Shown piece after piece: positions 39,607 through 49,061 of a stretch of DNA of 64,000 nt. How positions within the stretch are numbered: position 1 is the stretch's first letter; each line of letters begins with the position of its first letter. The position numbers and the translations under genes were made by a program. The stretch comes from JAGOVB01 sp964577365 (GTDB lineage: Bacteria > Patescibacteriota > Minisyncoccia > Phycocordibacterales > PALSA-1337), in assembly GCA_964577365.1 (NCBI GenBank), contig CAZNYP010000002.1, positions 38,242-102,241 of the forward strand. Reading direction: 5' to 3'. A model generated the notes under the pieces. The model worked only from the letters and a program-made list of their open reading frames with translations, was not told the DNA's origin and searched no databases.

Positions 39607-40688
39607 TATGGTGTTGGTGTGGTCGGAGCGGGCGCAGGGCTATTGTCTTGGACGATTTTATTCAAAGCAGCGAGCACTTCTTGTCGATCAGACTCCAGGA
39701 CACGAACACTCTCAGCGCTGAGGTTATCAGGGTATGTGTAGTTGTTGATCTCCGTGATGATTTTTCCTACATCTCTCACGACGTAGCTATCAATAACTTG
39801 GGTTTTTCCGATCAGCATCGCCTCGTTTGCTTTCGGAAGAAGAAATACAGCCTGATCAAATCTTGATGTGGTCATGTTGCGCACCTCTTCTAGTTTTTGC
39901 GCACCCTCGACATCACCGCTATTTATCATTAGCTGGATGTTTTCGGTGATAGAGTCAGTCATTTCCTTTCTTCTCTTGTCCAGCGCTGTCTTGAGTTGGC
40001 CGGTTGGCGGTTTTTCACTTATTTCTCTAAAAAGATTTTTACTCAAATCATACTGGGCTTCGGCTGTGCCTTCGTGTCTTATAAAATCAGCGCGGCGCTT
40101 TAGGACAAGAGCTTCTTCTCGAAGTCTCATAGACTCGTCTTGGTCCTGTGTTTCGTCTGCCTTTTTTCTAAGAGCGGTCGCCTCTTTTTCTAGTACTTGT
40201 GCGTCTTTGCTCACTCTATCTAGGTCTTGTCGGATTTTATAGTCAGTTGCTGTCATTACCAGTTGATTGTAGTCAAAAGTCTGTCCAACCTGGCCAATTT
40301 CCGGCAGTGTCGTGTCTACTTGTACGAGGCGTGGATCGATGGTTTGGAGAATGAGATATGACGCGAGCATAGTGGCGAGACCCATAAGCGCGTTGTACAT
40401 ACGGGTTTTGGCTGCTGACTTTGTACTGATGATATCGGTCATCGCGTATTCGAATCCTGCGTACATGATCATGACCACAGCTGCTACTGCAGCAAAAGCG
40501 ATGGCGAATTTGTATACATAAGAAAGATAGGTCCTCGTGTCTATCTTACAAACCATCCCATTGTTCGGCTCACAATTTGCCTGACCTGTTCCCTCGATGG
40601 CTGGAAGTGGTTCGAGCAATGTATAGGTATCCGCCCCAAAGGTCGTGAGTGGAAGGAGTATGAGGATGAGTAAAAGTAGCTTTTTCAT
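39606..40688 (-). CDS. VirB2/pilin-like protein with coiled-coil extension
   Basis: 360 residues: signal peptide (about 1-19), two membrane segments (about 57-80 and 98-118) separated by a short loop, as in VirB2/TrbC pilins (FAAVAAVVMIMYAGFEYAMTD), then about 230 residues of charged coiled coil. Pilins are normally about 100 residues, so the fused coil is odd but fits its place in the secretion cluster. Overlaps both neighbours by one base. Confidence 0.6.
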   Translation of the reverse strand: MKKLLLLILILLPLTTFGADTYTLLEPLPAIEGTGQANCEPNNGMVCKIDTRTYLSYVYKFAIAFAAVAAVVMIMYAGFEYAMTDIISTKSAAKTRMYNALMGLATMLASYLILQTIDPRLVQVDTTLPEIGQVGQTFDYNQLVMTATDYKIRQDLDRVSKDAQVLEKEATALRKKADETQDQDESMRLREEALVLKRRADFIRHEGTAEAQYDLSKNLFREISEKPPTGQLKTALDKRRKEMTDSITENIQLMINSGDVEGAQKLEEVRNMTTSRFDQAVFLLPKANEAMLIGKTQVIDSYVVRDVGKIITEINNYTYPDNLSAESVRVLESDRQEVLAALNKIVQDNSPAPAPTTPTP

Positions 40689-41695
40689 TATAATTCAGGC
40701 ACTTCTGCCTTTTCTATTTTATTAAAGTATACCGTAAAATTCCCCTGAGCGGCTTGCAAGATATTCACTGTGTTACGGAGCTGTACTCCGATGAGTGAAC
40801 TACCCCCCACTGTTCCCCCGTTGCGTAGGATGATGCTCGACTGGCCATCGAGTGATGCTTGAGGCACATTGTTTACACTCCAGACGAATTCTCGAGGATT
40901 GTCATAAAAGTATGGTACCGCAACAACTTTCATTTCTTCATTGAGGAGAGGTTGCTGGCTGCCGAGTGCCTTGTTGTACAACACTCCATATAGCGGGTCT
41001 TCCTGATAAAAATATAATTCTGGATTTTGGAAATCGAGCGTGAGGCTACCTTTTCCAGTAGAGATCCCATCACGCGACTGCACTGTCACACTCACCTCCA
41101 TAGGCTGTGGGACCACTCCGCCCTTTAGGGTCAAAGACTGTTTTCCGTAGCCAGAATTAGTTCCAAGTACCACAGATCCTTTTTTCCATGTATAGACCAG
41201 TGTACTCGGATCTAGTCGTACTCCATTTTTATACAATTCTGGCATGGCAACAAACTTTATATTTGTTTGATACGCGGGGAGAGACTTTCCTCGATAGAGT
41301 GGAGGGATATTTCCTGTTGTTTCCCACATAATAGAGACATCACCAGGCTGTAGCACTATGGTTTTGCGGACTTCGCGACCCTCAAAGGTGCGGATCGAAA
41401 TAGATATAGTAGACCTCTTGCCGTTATCAGGAGCATCGAGCTTGAAAGAAGTTTGTCCGATACCAGAAGAAATCTGTTTACCATCTACGATCCAGGTGAT
41501 AGTGGCTTTGTTGAGATCTGATAAATACCCTTCTACACGAAGGGTGACGGGTTCTTTTGGCGCGGGATTTTCTGGGGCCAGTCGGACCTCGATACTATCG
41601 ATCGTGTTCGGGGTCTGAGCAAAAGAAAAGGCAGGAATGAGGCAAAGGCTAAACAGAAAAAGTACAAAATAAAAACCAAATTGAAAACGTAGCAT
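40688..41695 (-). CDS. Exported protein with Ig/PKD-like repeats
   Basis: 335 residues from ATG 41695. MLRFQFGFYFVLFLFSLCLI begins a signal peptide ending near AFSFAQ. Three beta-rich repeats follow (PKEPVTLRVEGYLSDLNKA, TITWIVDGKQISSG, FVWSVNNVPQASLDG), like PKD/Ig domains. It is part of the secretion operon and probably a surface or adhesin-like subunit. I rejected an in-frame start 37 codons upstream because it would overlap the previous gene and lose the signal peptide. Confidence 0.6.
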   Translation of the reverse strand: MLRFQFGFYFVLFLFSLCLIPAFSFAQTPNTIDSIEVRLAPENPAPKEPVTLRVEGYLSDLNKATITWIVDGKQISSGIGQTSFKLDAPDNGKRSTISISIRTFEGREVRKTIVLQPGDVSIMWETTGNIPPLYRGKSLPAYQTNIKFVAMPELYKNGVRLDPSTLVYTWKKGSVVLGTNSGYGKQSLTLKGGVVPQPMEVSVTVQSRDGISTGKGSLTLDFQNPELYFYQEDPLYGVLYNKALGSQQPLLNEEMKVVAVPYFYDNPREFVWSVNNVPQASLDGQSSIILRNGGTVGGSSLIGVQLRNTVNILQAAQGNFTVYFNKIEKAEVPEL

Positions 41696-41699
41696 GTAG

Positions 41700-42098
41700 C
41701 TATATTGTATCACGACCAGTTGGTGTGCGTACCCCATTCCGGACAAGGGGCTGCTTCCTTGCTGTCGCAACATCTGCGACTTTGCCCAGCACAGGAGCCT
41801 TTTCAAGGATAATCTGTTCAGCTTCCCATCCCTTTTTTACGAACCAAATATAAATCGTCCACGAAGGCACCATGTCGACAAAAGGCAACTCTTCAGCGGT
41901 AAAAGTGGCCGCCAAAGCCAAAAATCGTGGTTTTAACCCAGCGATTTCTAGAAGAAGAGGTAGAATGAAAACCATACCGAGAGAGATCAAACGGTTTACA
42001 GCAATACCAGAACCAAAGATAAAATAAAGGATAATCTGTATCGCGTCTACTATGATGGTAAATGCATAGAAATACTTCCAACGAGAGGCGTTCTTCAT
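41700..42098 (-). CDS. Membrane protein of the secretion operon
   Basis: 132 residues with three hydrophobic segments (YAFTIIVDAIQIILYFIFG, ISLGMVFILPLLLEIAG, and FLALAATFTAEELPF) and a basic C-terminal tail. It overlaps virB4 by four bases. No family recognised; small membrane proteins at this place in type IV systems act in channel assembly. Confidence 0.55.
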   Translation of the reverse strand: MKNASRWKYFYAFTIIVDAIQIILYFIFGSGIAVNRLISLGMVFILPLLLEIAGLKPRFLALAATFTAEELPFVDMVPSWTIYIWFVKKGWEAEQIILEKAPVLGKVADVATARKQPLVRNGVRTPTGRDTI

Positions 42099-43909
42099 CC
42101 CTGTTGTTCGAGCGCTGCCTTTGAACGCTTTATCTCGAGGATCTGTGAAGGGTTGGTAGTGATGATCTGATCCTCTGTATACGAGGCGATGACCTTTATG
42201 GCGACGTGTTTCATACCGACAAAGAATATCCCCTCTCCTACATCAGATTCGAGAAGGAGGTATTTTTCTTCATCAGTGAGGTTGAACGTCCTCTGGATCA
42301 TATCGATAGACGATGCTGATTGCTTCATGAGCATTTGGATCGAAGAGTTGGTGATGATCGGTAGTCCGTATGGAGATTTGAGGAAGTCCTCGACGTCCTG
42401 GGTGATCGTAGCGAGACCGAGGTAGTACTTTCGTCCTCGTTTTGCAAGACCGAGGAGGAATGAGGCAGTATCCTCTGATTTCATCATCCACCATGCCTCG
42501 TCGATCACGAGGAGGCGCTTTTTGAGGTTCTTTCGTACCGCACTCCATATATAATGGGTGACGATGTACATTGCCACAGGTTTTAGCTCGTCCTCCATGT
42601 CTCGGAGTGAGAACACGATGAACTTTTTGTTGATATCCACGTTTGTTGGACGGTTGATGAATCCTGACCAGGTTCCCTTTGTGTACTTGGTGAGGCGCTG
42701 TACGAGTGAGTCGGCCCCTTCCATACCAGCGAGCACGAGCTCAAAGTCTGACATGAGTGGTGGCTCTACGTTTGCAAAGTTTGAGTCTGCAGTGATGTCT
42801 TTGAGTGCGTAGGTCTCGGTGATAGCTCGGTCGATGATTGCATCCTCCTCCTGAGAGAGGCCTCCGAGCATGATACGGAATAGTCCAACGAGGTTTACAA
42901 TATGTGAACGCAAAACATCAGACACTGCCTCATCCTCGCGTGGGACTGGTAGGTCAAATGGATTGATATGGTGCTCTGAGGTGAGTGAGATATTGAAATA
43001 CTTCCCTCCTGTCGCCTCGGCCATGTATTCGTATTCACGTTCTGGGTCGATGACGATGACTTCGGTATCAAACATGAGACTACGGAGGATTTCTAGTTTT
43101 GTCGTGTATGACTTTCCGGAACCGGCCTTTGCAAATGTTACCGAGTTGTAGTTTTCGAGGAGGAATCGATCAAAGAGCACGAGGGAGCTATTGTGACGGT
43201 TTATACCATAGAGGATTCCCTTGTCAGAGGTGAGATCAAATGAAACGAATGGAAAGAGACTCGAGAGTGGTGAAGAGTTTAGCTTTGAGTGCACTTCGAG
43301 GAGGTCGGTGCCTATAGGCAGGACGCTCTTGTACCCGTCCTCCTGCTGAAACAGTGCTGGTTTTATATATACAAGCTTTGCCTCGAGGATAGATTTTATC
43401 TCCGACTCGATCTTGTCGAGTTCAGCGTCATTGTCACCAAACAATGTGATGTATACACCCACATCAAAGATCTTTTCCTGAGCCTGCATGAGGTTGTCAC
43501 GAAGTGTCTCGAGGTCCTGGTATGCGGTATCGAGCATCGGGTCACGCACGAGGCCCTTGCTCTCGCGGTCATTGATCTGACTCTGCACCTCGGCAACTTT
43601 CTTTTGGAAGTGTCGGAGCACCTTTGCAGTATCTACGGGATGAATAAATATAGAGATGTTGAAAATCTTGTCGAGGTTGATGATCGGAGCAAACCAGCTA
43701 TCACTCAAAAACCGAGGATATGAGATGACAAAAAATGTTCGAGCTACTTTTTCGCCTAGGTTGAGCTCTTTTGGAGTGATTTTGAGTGCAGAGGGAGCGA
43801 TGATATCCTTTAGCTCGAGTACGCCAGCCTCATAGATCTCCTGCGGCAGGATCGATGCCACCGCCGGTTTGTCTGTTTTTTTACCTGTTATAAAGTCTAG
43901 TATTCCCAT
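42095..43909 (-). CDS. virB4: VirB4/TraC-like ATPase, main part
   Basis: 604 residues. Walker A AKAGSGKSYTT at 260-270, Walker B RLLVIDEAWWMMKSED, plus SLRDMEDELKPVAMYIVTHYIW and TQDVEDFL typical of VirB4. The family powers pilus assembly or substrate transfer at the inner membrane. The N-terminal domain lies partly in a separate upstream gene (43911-44549), one base away. No VirD4 coupling protein is seen. Confidence 0.9.
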   Translation of the reverse strand: MGILDFITGKKTDKPAVASILPQEIYEAGVLELKDIIAPSALKITPKELNLGEKVARTFFVISYPRFLSDSWFAPIINLDKIFNISIFIHPVDTAKVLRHFQKKVAEVQSQINDRESKGLVRDPMLDTAYQDLETLRDNLMQAQEKIFDVGVYITLFGDNDAELDKIESEIKSILEAKLVYIKPALFQQEDGYKSVLPIGTDLLEVHSKLNSSPLSSLFPFVSFDLTSDKGILYGINRHNSSLVLFDRFLLENYNSVTFAKAGSGKSYTTKLEILRSLMFDTEVIVIDPEREYEYMAEATGGKYFNISLTSEHHINPFDLPVPREDEAVSDVLRSHIVNLVGLFRIMLGGLSQEEDAIIDRAITETYALKDITADSNFANVEPPLMSDFELVLAGMEGADSLVQRLTKYTKGTWSGFINRPTNVDINKKFIVFSLRDMEDELKPVAMYIVTHYIWSAVRKNLKKRLLVIDEAWWMMKSEDTASFLLGLAKRGRKYYLGLATITQDVEDFLKSPYGLPIITNSSIQMLMKQSASSIDMIQRTFNLTDEEKYLLLESDVGEGIFFVGMKHVAIKVIASYTEDQIITTNPSQILEIKRSKAALEQQG

Positions 43910-43910
43910 A

Positions 43911-44549
43911 TTAATTTACCTGGATAGGTTTCTCCGTATCCCCTGGGTTGAATATCTTATAAAATAGCTCGACCACTTCCTCAGTGCCCAGTTTTGCTAC
44001 ACGGATACCACAGCGCACTAGTCCCTGCTCTACCACACCCATGCGCTGTTCGAGCTGGCTGTAGTTTTCTTCGAATGCAGTAGTGTTTCCCACAGACACA
44101 GGTTCTTTTTTACCAAAGAGGCTCGTGAGCGGTCCTTTTTTCGCAGTACCTATAAATGGTGGTGTATATGGGATGACTACAAAGAAACTTTTTGACATGA
44201 TGTTTGTATTGTCCACAAAAGTTCTGATGAACTCTATATATTCTCTGGTCTGCATCTTCATGAGATCATTCACCTGTTCCTTGTATCTGCCCTCGAGGAG
44301 GGTGATGTATGGCCGTATATCGAGTTTTTTTGACTGAATGAAAAATTGTACTGAGAAATCGAGGGAGTTTATAAAGTTTTGGAACTGAAAGATGATAGAG
44401 TTCTGCTCGTCCTGAGACTTTAGGGCAAAGTTGAGGGATGAGGCGAGGATGATCCCCCGCATCGATCCATCACGCAAAATGACGACACCGTCGCGTATCT
44501 CCTGGATGGGTACAAATTCTTGAGTAGTTTTTGATGAGGGTGCAGCCAT
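43911..44549 (-). CDS. N-terminal domain of a split VirB4
   Basis: 212 residues without a P-loop. VPIQEIRDGVVILRDGSM and RGIILASSLNFALKSQDEQN, then HFFIQ-like FSVQFFIQSKKLD match the N-terminal part of TraC/VirB4 ATPases. Together with the next gene it covers a full VirB4. Translation of the two is adjacent: stop and start are one base apart. Confidence 0.75.
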   Translation of the reverse strand: MAAPSSKTTQEFVPIQEIRDGVVILRDGSMRGIILASSLNFALKSQDEQNSIIFQFQNFINSLDFSVQFFIQSKKLDIRPYITLLEGRYKEQVNDLMKMQTREYIEFIRTFVDNTNIMSKSFFVVIPYTPPFIGTAKKGPLTSLFGKKEPVSVGNTTAFEENYSQLEQRMGVVEQGLVRCGIRVAKLGTEEVVELFYKIFNPGDTEKPIQVN

Positions 44550-44558
44550 GTGTATATT

Positions 44559-44990
44559 TTACCTTTGATTCTGGTTTGAGTATATACTCTCTTTTATATC
44601 GAGACTCCATGAGAGATCCTTTAGCTTGCTGTTTGATATCTTCGGCACCATGATAGACGCATACTGCTTTGCCTCATCGGTTGTCTGGTGGACCGGAGAC
44701 TTGTCCACTTTCTTCCATATATAGAGCTTTGCACCAAAAAAGTACTTTATAGCTGCCTCTACTATATATATGAAGGGAAAGCGCTGGTGGATCTTTCCAA
44801 AAGCGAGGGCGACAGCAAATACGATGATCACTACTACCGGGACGACTTTTATAAAGGGTGGAAAAGGGAGGAGTCGATAAAAGACAAAGGCTATACCCGC
44901 TCCCCCTGCGAGATATATGAACTGTTTGAGAGTGAGTGGACCAAAGATCTTGTCCTCGACTTCGATGAACTGAGGTACTTGATAACGCAT
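44559..44990 (-). CDS. PrgI-family membrane protein
   Basis: 143 residues. MRYQVPQFIEVEDKIFGPLT is the PrgI start; two membrane segments follow (about 24-42, 47-65) and a basic tail. PrgI and VirB3-like proteins stand next to VirB4 in type IV secretion operons of Gram-positives, as here. It is nine bases upstream of the split virB4. Confidence 0.85.
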   Translation of the reverse strand: MRYQVPQFIEVEDKIFGPLTLKQFIYLAGGAGIAFVFYRLLPFPPFIKVVPVVVIIVFAVALAFGKIHQRFPFIYIVEAAIKYFFGAKLYIWKKVDKSPVHQTTDEAKQYASIMVPKISNSKLKDLSWSLDIKESIYSNQNQR

Positions 44991-45008
44991 GCAGAAATTA
45001 TAGCACAG

Positions 45009-45551
45009 CTAGTTCACTGGTTCGCGATATGGATCTACTGAATAAGTCTTTTTTGGTGGGGGTGTTGGCGCTGGTGGAGGGGTCACTGCTGCAGGCGCTT
45101 CCTCGATGGGCTTGCTTTCTACGGTGTTTTGCAGGAGATGATCAGTCAGATCTGGTGCAGGCAGCGCAGGTCCAGCATCCTCTATGTGTTTGAGGATTTC
45201 ATCAGGGGTTTCGAGAGGGTGTGAGGGTTCTGGTGTTGGTGTCGTGTCAGGACTCTGAAGCGCTGATCGAAGAGGCAGAAAAATCTGTTCATTTACATCG
45301 CGAGTGACTTCCTCTGCCTCCTTATCCGTCAGATCCAGTGATTTTTTTATACTATCAAAAAAGTCACCCGCTTTTATCTCACCAAACATAACCGCTGCAA
45401 TCTCATTTGCGAGCTCCCCCACCTGGTCGATATGCATACCATGTTTGTCCGCGATCGCATCGAGCTTCGACCCAAATTCTGGAGACATGAGGGCCTCTTT
45501 GATCTCTGTGGGGAGCGAGTTGAGTTTTTCTTCGGTAAATTCTCTATTCAT
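45009..45551 (-). CDS. Hypothetical cytoplasmic protein of the secretion operon
   Basis: 180 residues: an N-terminal helical domain (LNSLPTEIKEALMSPEF, IDQVGELANEIAAVMFGEI), then a Pro/Glu-rich disordered tail ending PPPKKTYSVDPYREPVN. No membrane segment. Its place between prgI and the VirB6-like gene suggests a cytoplasmic partner of the channel. Confidence 0.55.
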   Translation of the reverse strand: MNREFTEEKLNSLPTEIKEALMSPEFGSKLDAIADKHGMHIDQVGELANEIAAVMFGEIKAGDFFDSIKKSLDLTDKEAEEVTRDVNEQIFLPLRSALQSPDTTPTPEPSHPLETPDEILKHIEDAGPALPAPDLTDHLLQNTVESKPIEEAPAAVTPPPAPTPPPKKTYSVDPYREPVN

Positions 45552-45552
45552 A

Positions 45553-47535
45553 TTATGAGCTTAGGTCTTTAAGTTTTTTTGCTTCGAATTCCATATCACG
45601 AATCTCTTTTTCAAGAGGCATAATTTCTGTTTTCACTACCTCTTCATATTTCTTGTAAGCCTCATTGAGTGCGTCTTCTTTGTCCGAGTTCCATGTTGCC
45701 TTGCGTTCCTTCTTTTCCTTTGTGAGGCGACCGACCTCATCCTTTGCCTTTTCGCGATCCTTTTTCTTTTCGTCGAGTTTCTCCTTCAGTTTCTTTACCT
45801 CATCCTCAGTGATGCTTGCATTGATACTTGCTGCCGCCTTCTCTTCGTCAGCTGCAACAAACCCACCTTTCTTGACACGGTTCCAGATACTGAGTTTCTT
45901 CTCACCTGTTGCTGGGTCAGTTTCACTTGGGTCCTCTGCTTGTGCGTAGTCAGACTTTCTTTTGTTTTTAGTATCAGTTATCTCTTTGTTGTTTGTTTTT
46001 ATCTGAGCCTCGTAACGCTTTTTAAGTTTCTTTTTCATATCTATGTCTAGCCCGATTCGTGCCTTCATCGCTGCGTTTGTGGTAGATCTCTGGCTTTGTT
46101 CGAGTGTCATGATATCAGAATCGATCCCTGCCATGCCGTCTTTGATCTTGAGGTTTCGTCGTTCGAGCTCTAATACCTCAGCGTGGTTGTATCCCAACGA
46201 ATCGCCAAACGCAATACTATCCTTTTTCTTTTTTTCTACATTTTCATCATAGTTCTTTGCCACTCCCTTTAGGCTGGTGAGGACCATTTTGCCCGCAAAA
46301 CCCTTGCCTGCTCGGTCGTTGATAAAATCAGACTCGGCAAGCTTTGATGCTGCCAGACCATATGTGTTTCTTCCAGCAAAGCGAAGCGTGCCCATAGTAG
46401 CGCCCTTTACCATACCCTGACCCCATTTACCCATAGTGTCTAACCATTTTATTCCAAATTCCCCGCCCTTAGCTCCAAGCTTGCTTGCGGTTGCAAGTCC
46501 TGAATATATGATAAACACGACTAGGCCGTACTGGATAAGAGGAGCAATACCACTACCAGCGAATACATTTGCGAACGTGCTTCTGCCTGGATTGGTGAGA
46601 GCGATAAATTGTGGGTCGTTAAATACTCGTAGTGCGATATATACAAAAAATAGAAATACAGGAGCAAATAGACACTGCGCCATTAAATTTTTTATAAATT
46701 CCTTTTTCTGGTCAGCCAGCTGAGGAAATGCGAAAGACAGTGCCCAAAACGGAGAAAAGGCCATGAGGGCGAGAAGGTAAATGAATCTCCAGAGGAACAT
46801 TACTCCTGCAGCCAGAAATGCGATGCCAAGGACGAGCATGAGCACGATTCCTCCTGTAACGATCACGATAGAGTTTACATTGTAGTTGGTCTGCTGAGTC
46901 GCAGTTTTTGTACTTGCAAAGAGACTCTGTAGGTTCACCACCTGCATTATCTTTGAAGAGATTCCACCAGCGATCTGCCCGTTTGGATCAGTATCATCCC
47001 CTCCCCACAGGTTACCGATTACTGTCGCACTCACGCGTGGTGCAATGGCATTGTATATGGTCAAGGTGAGGGAATTCGAAGCGTCAATCGCGACTTTGGT
47101 GGCAAAGAGGCTAAAGTTTACAAAAAGTCCTGCGATGACCACTCCCGCGATCACCCCCTTGCTACTATCTAGACCCAGTATCATTTTAATTGAAGAGAAA
47201 AGGAGAAGGAAGATAAAGAACATTCCAGAAATATCACGGATGAGTCTCCAGATTGTCTCTACGGGAGACATGACAGCACTGTTACCTGTTTGTACGAACT
47301 GTGAAATATTCATGTTCATGATAATGGCCTTGTCAAAAAGATATGCGCTGACCTGGAGTAGTTTACCGACAATCGGCATCACAGTCATGATAACGAGTTC
47401 ACTCACACAGTCTGTAAAGCCACTTCCCACAATAGCGGTACCTAGATTACACGCCGCATACGCAGGTTTTGGAACCGCTACAAAACCGGTTGCGAAGAGA
47501 GTCACTATGAGAATGTTCAAAATTATTTTTTTCAT
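45553..47535 (-). CDS. VirB6/TrbL-like channel protein with coiled-coil tail
   Basis: 660 residues. A signal or first helix (1-27), then five or six membrane segments (about 95-115, 130-155, 225-270, 285-305, 345-365), as in VirB6/TrbL, and from about 430 a highly charged Lys/Glu coiled coil of 220 residues. VirB6 forms the inner-membrane core of the channel; the long tail is not usual. It overlaps the previous gene by four bases. Confidence 0.72.
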   Translation of the reverse strand: MKKIILNILIVTLFATGFVAVPKPAYAACNLGTAIVGSGFTDCVSELVIMTVMPIVGKLLQVSAYLFDKAIIMNMNISQFVQTGNSAVMSPVETIWRLIRDISGMFFIFLLLFSSIKMILGLDSSKGVIAGVVIAGLFVNFSLFATKVAIDASNSLTLTIYNAIAPRVSATVIGNLWGGDDTDPNGQIAGGISSKIMQVVNLQSLFASTKTATQQTNYNVNSIVIVTGGIVLMLVLGIAFLAAGVMFLWRFIYLLALMAFSPFWALSFAFPQLADQKKEFIKNLMAQCLFAPVFLFFVYIALRVFNDPQFIALTNPGRSTFANVFAGSGIAPLIQYGLVVFIIYSGLATASKLGAKGGEFGIKWLDTMGKWGQGMVKGATMGTLRFAGRNTYGLAASKLAESDFINDRAGKGFAGKMVLTSLKGVAKNYDENVEKKKKDSIAFGDSLGYNHAEVLELERRNLKIKDGMAGIDSDIMTLEQSQRSTTNAAMKARIGLDIDMKKKLKKRYEAQIKTNNKEITDTKNKRKSDYAQAEDPSETDPATGEKKLSIWNRVKKGGFVAADEEKAAASINASITEDEVKKLKEKLDEKKKDREKAKDEVGRLTKEKKERKATWNSDKEDALNEAYKKYEEVVKTEIMPLEKEIRDMEFEAKKLKDLSS

Positions 47536-49061
47536 CGTACTCTAGTTTGTGGGAAAAGGGTGCAGAGCTGGTTCAGGCGTGCTGCGCTGGCACGTACGTC
47601 CTGGAGAGACTTCTCTATCTCTTCTTGTTCCTCCTTTGCAGTTTCTAGATCTAGTGCGGTATGTAGCTGATTTGACCCATTGAGTGACGCATAGGCCTGA
47701 GCAGGCGCAGAGATCTCGTTCACCGTCTGTGCTGCATTTGCATTTTGTTTGATGGTTCGCAGAGAGGCGATGAGTTGGTCTTGGCCCTGGGCTTTGCTGA
47801 ACATGAGGCCTGATTTTGCGGTGATCTTTTGCTGGATGATGAGCTCAGCCTCCCCTATTTTACCCTGAGCATAATCACGATGATCTGAACTGAGTCTGTT
47901 TGAGATCTCAGGATCAGCGAGCTTGTTTGCAAAACAGGTTTTTACGGCATCGAGAGAGTTTTTTGCACTCAGGTATTTATTGAGAGAGCCATCGTAGTAT
48001 ATTTTTATCTCGAGTTCGCGGTTTATGTACTCATCGATTCCCTGAAGTATTTGGTTTCGTATAGAAGTGAGCTGCTGGTTTGTGGTCGCTTGCTGATTTT
48101 GCAGCTGATTTGCGTATGAGTTTGGGTCACTTGCTCCATTTCCAGAGAGACTTCGGTATCCCACAGTGAGTACCTTTGTCACCATCTGGGCAAAGAGTGC
48201 ATTTACGATCTCGTTGATTTCATCTGCGAGATTGAGTCGTTGAAGTGGGCCCGCATTGTTTGCATCGAGTACTCCGGCGATGACGGATCCAGGCGTCTGC
48301 ACCACACATTTTTGATCAGGTGGACCCTGGACCTCTGGGTTATCCGAGACGGGTACATTCTCGCAACTTCGCCACGAGAGGAATCCTCTACCCTGGTTTA
48401 TCTCGTCGCGCTTTAGGAGTTCGTATTTGCCGATACGTGCAGAGAGGTCATAGTCAGCCTGTACAAATGCTCCATACTGGTTGTTTTGTGGTTGGGTGGT
48501 CATCTCGACAAATGCTGGCCACCCCCCTTGTGAAAAGTCTCCCGCGGTAAAGCCATTGATCGATGCTCCTTCGATCGCATTGGTAGAGTTTGCAATGACG
48601 TCACTCAGGGTACATGAGATGCGTCTCTGGAATGGTTGATACTTAAATGCGAGTGCGAGTCGAAGGTCGATGCTAAATGGTGTACAGAGGAAACCGAGAT
48701 ATTTGTCACTCATGATCATCTCTCCCAAAAACTGATCACCAACATCTTTGAAGAATTCTCCGGGGTTTGAAACGAATGATGGGTTGCCATCGAAACCGGT
48801 ATTGATCCAGTTTACGATACTCGAAGTGATCTGTTGTATGATCTGCTCAGCGAGCACATATACGATCTGGTCGAGGACGAATTCCTTTAAAGTGAGTGAT
48901 TTACCATTTGCTGCGGTGACTGTTGTGTTGAGAGCGATAGCTTTTGCGACAACAGTGAGAGGACCGTCGGTGACCGCCACCTGCGCATACGAAACTTGTG
49001 GAACGATAAATGTTCCTACGAGAGCGATGCTGATGATTGTTTTTTTAAATAGATGATGCAT
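47532..49061 (-). CDS. Exported helical protein of the secretion operon
   Basis: 509 residues with a signal peptide (cleavage probably after SYAQ, about 27). The mature part is helical with Cys residues in LGFLCTPFSIDL, RRISCTLSD, WRSCENVP and KTCFANK that could form disulfides, and ends in a long helix (LDLETAKEEQEEIEKSLQ). Similar proteins accompany VirB6 in this phylum, but I know no function. It overlaps both neighbours (17 and four bases). Confidence 0.55.
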   Translation of the reverse strand: MHHLFKKTIISIALVGTFIVPQVSYAQVAVTDGPLTVVAKAIALNTTVTAANGKSLTLKEFVLDQIVYVLAEQIIQQITSSIVNWINTGFDGNPSFVSNPGEFFKDVGDQFLGEMIMSDKYLGFLCTPFSIDLRLALAFKYQPFQRRISCTLSDVIANSTNAIEGASINGFTAGDFSQGGWPAFVEMTTQPQNNQYGAFVQADYDLSARIGKYELLKRDEINQGRGFLSWRSCENVPVSDNPEVQGPPDQKCVVQTPGSVIAGVLDANNAGPLQRLNLADEINEIVNALFAQMVTKVLTVGYRSLSGNGASDPNSYANQLQNQQATTNQQLTSIRNQILQGIDEYINRELEIKIYYDGSLNKYLSAKNSLDAVKTCFANKLADPEISNRLSSDHRDYAQGKIGEAELIIQQKITAKSGLMFSKAQGQDQLIASLRTIKQNANAAQTVNEISAPAQAYASLNGSNQLHTALDLETAKEEQEEIEKSLQDVRASAARLNQLCTLFPQTRVR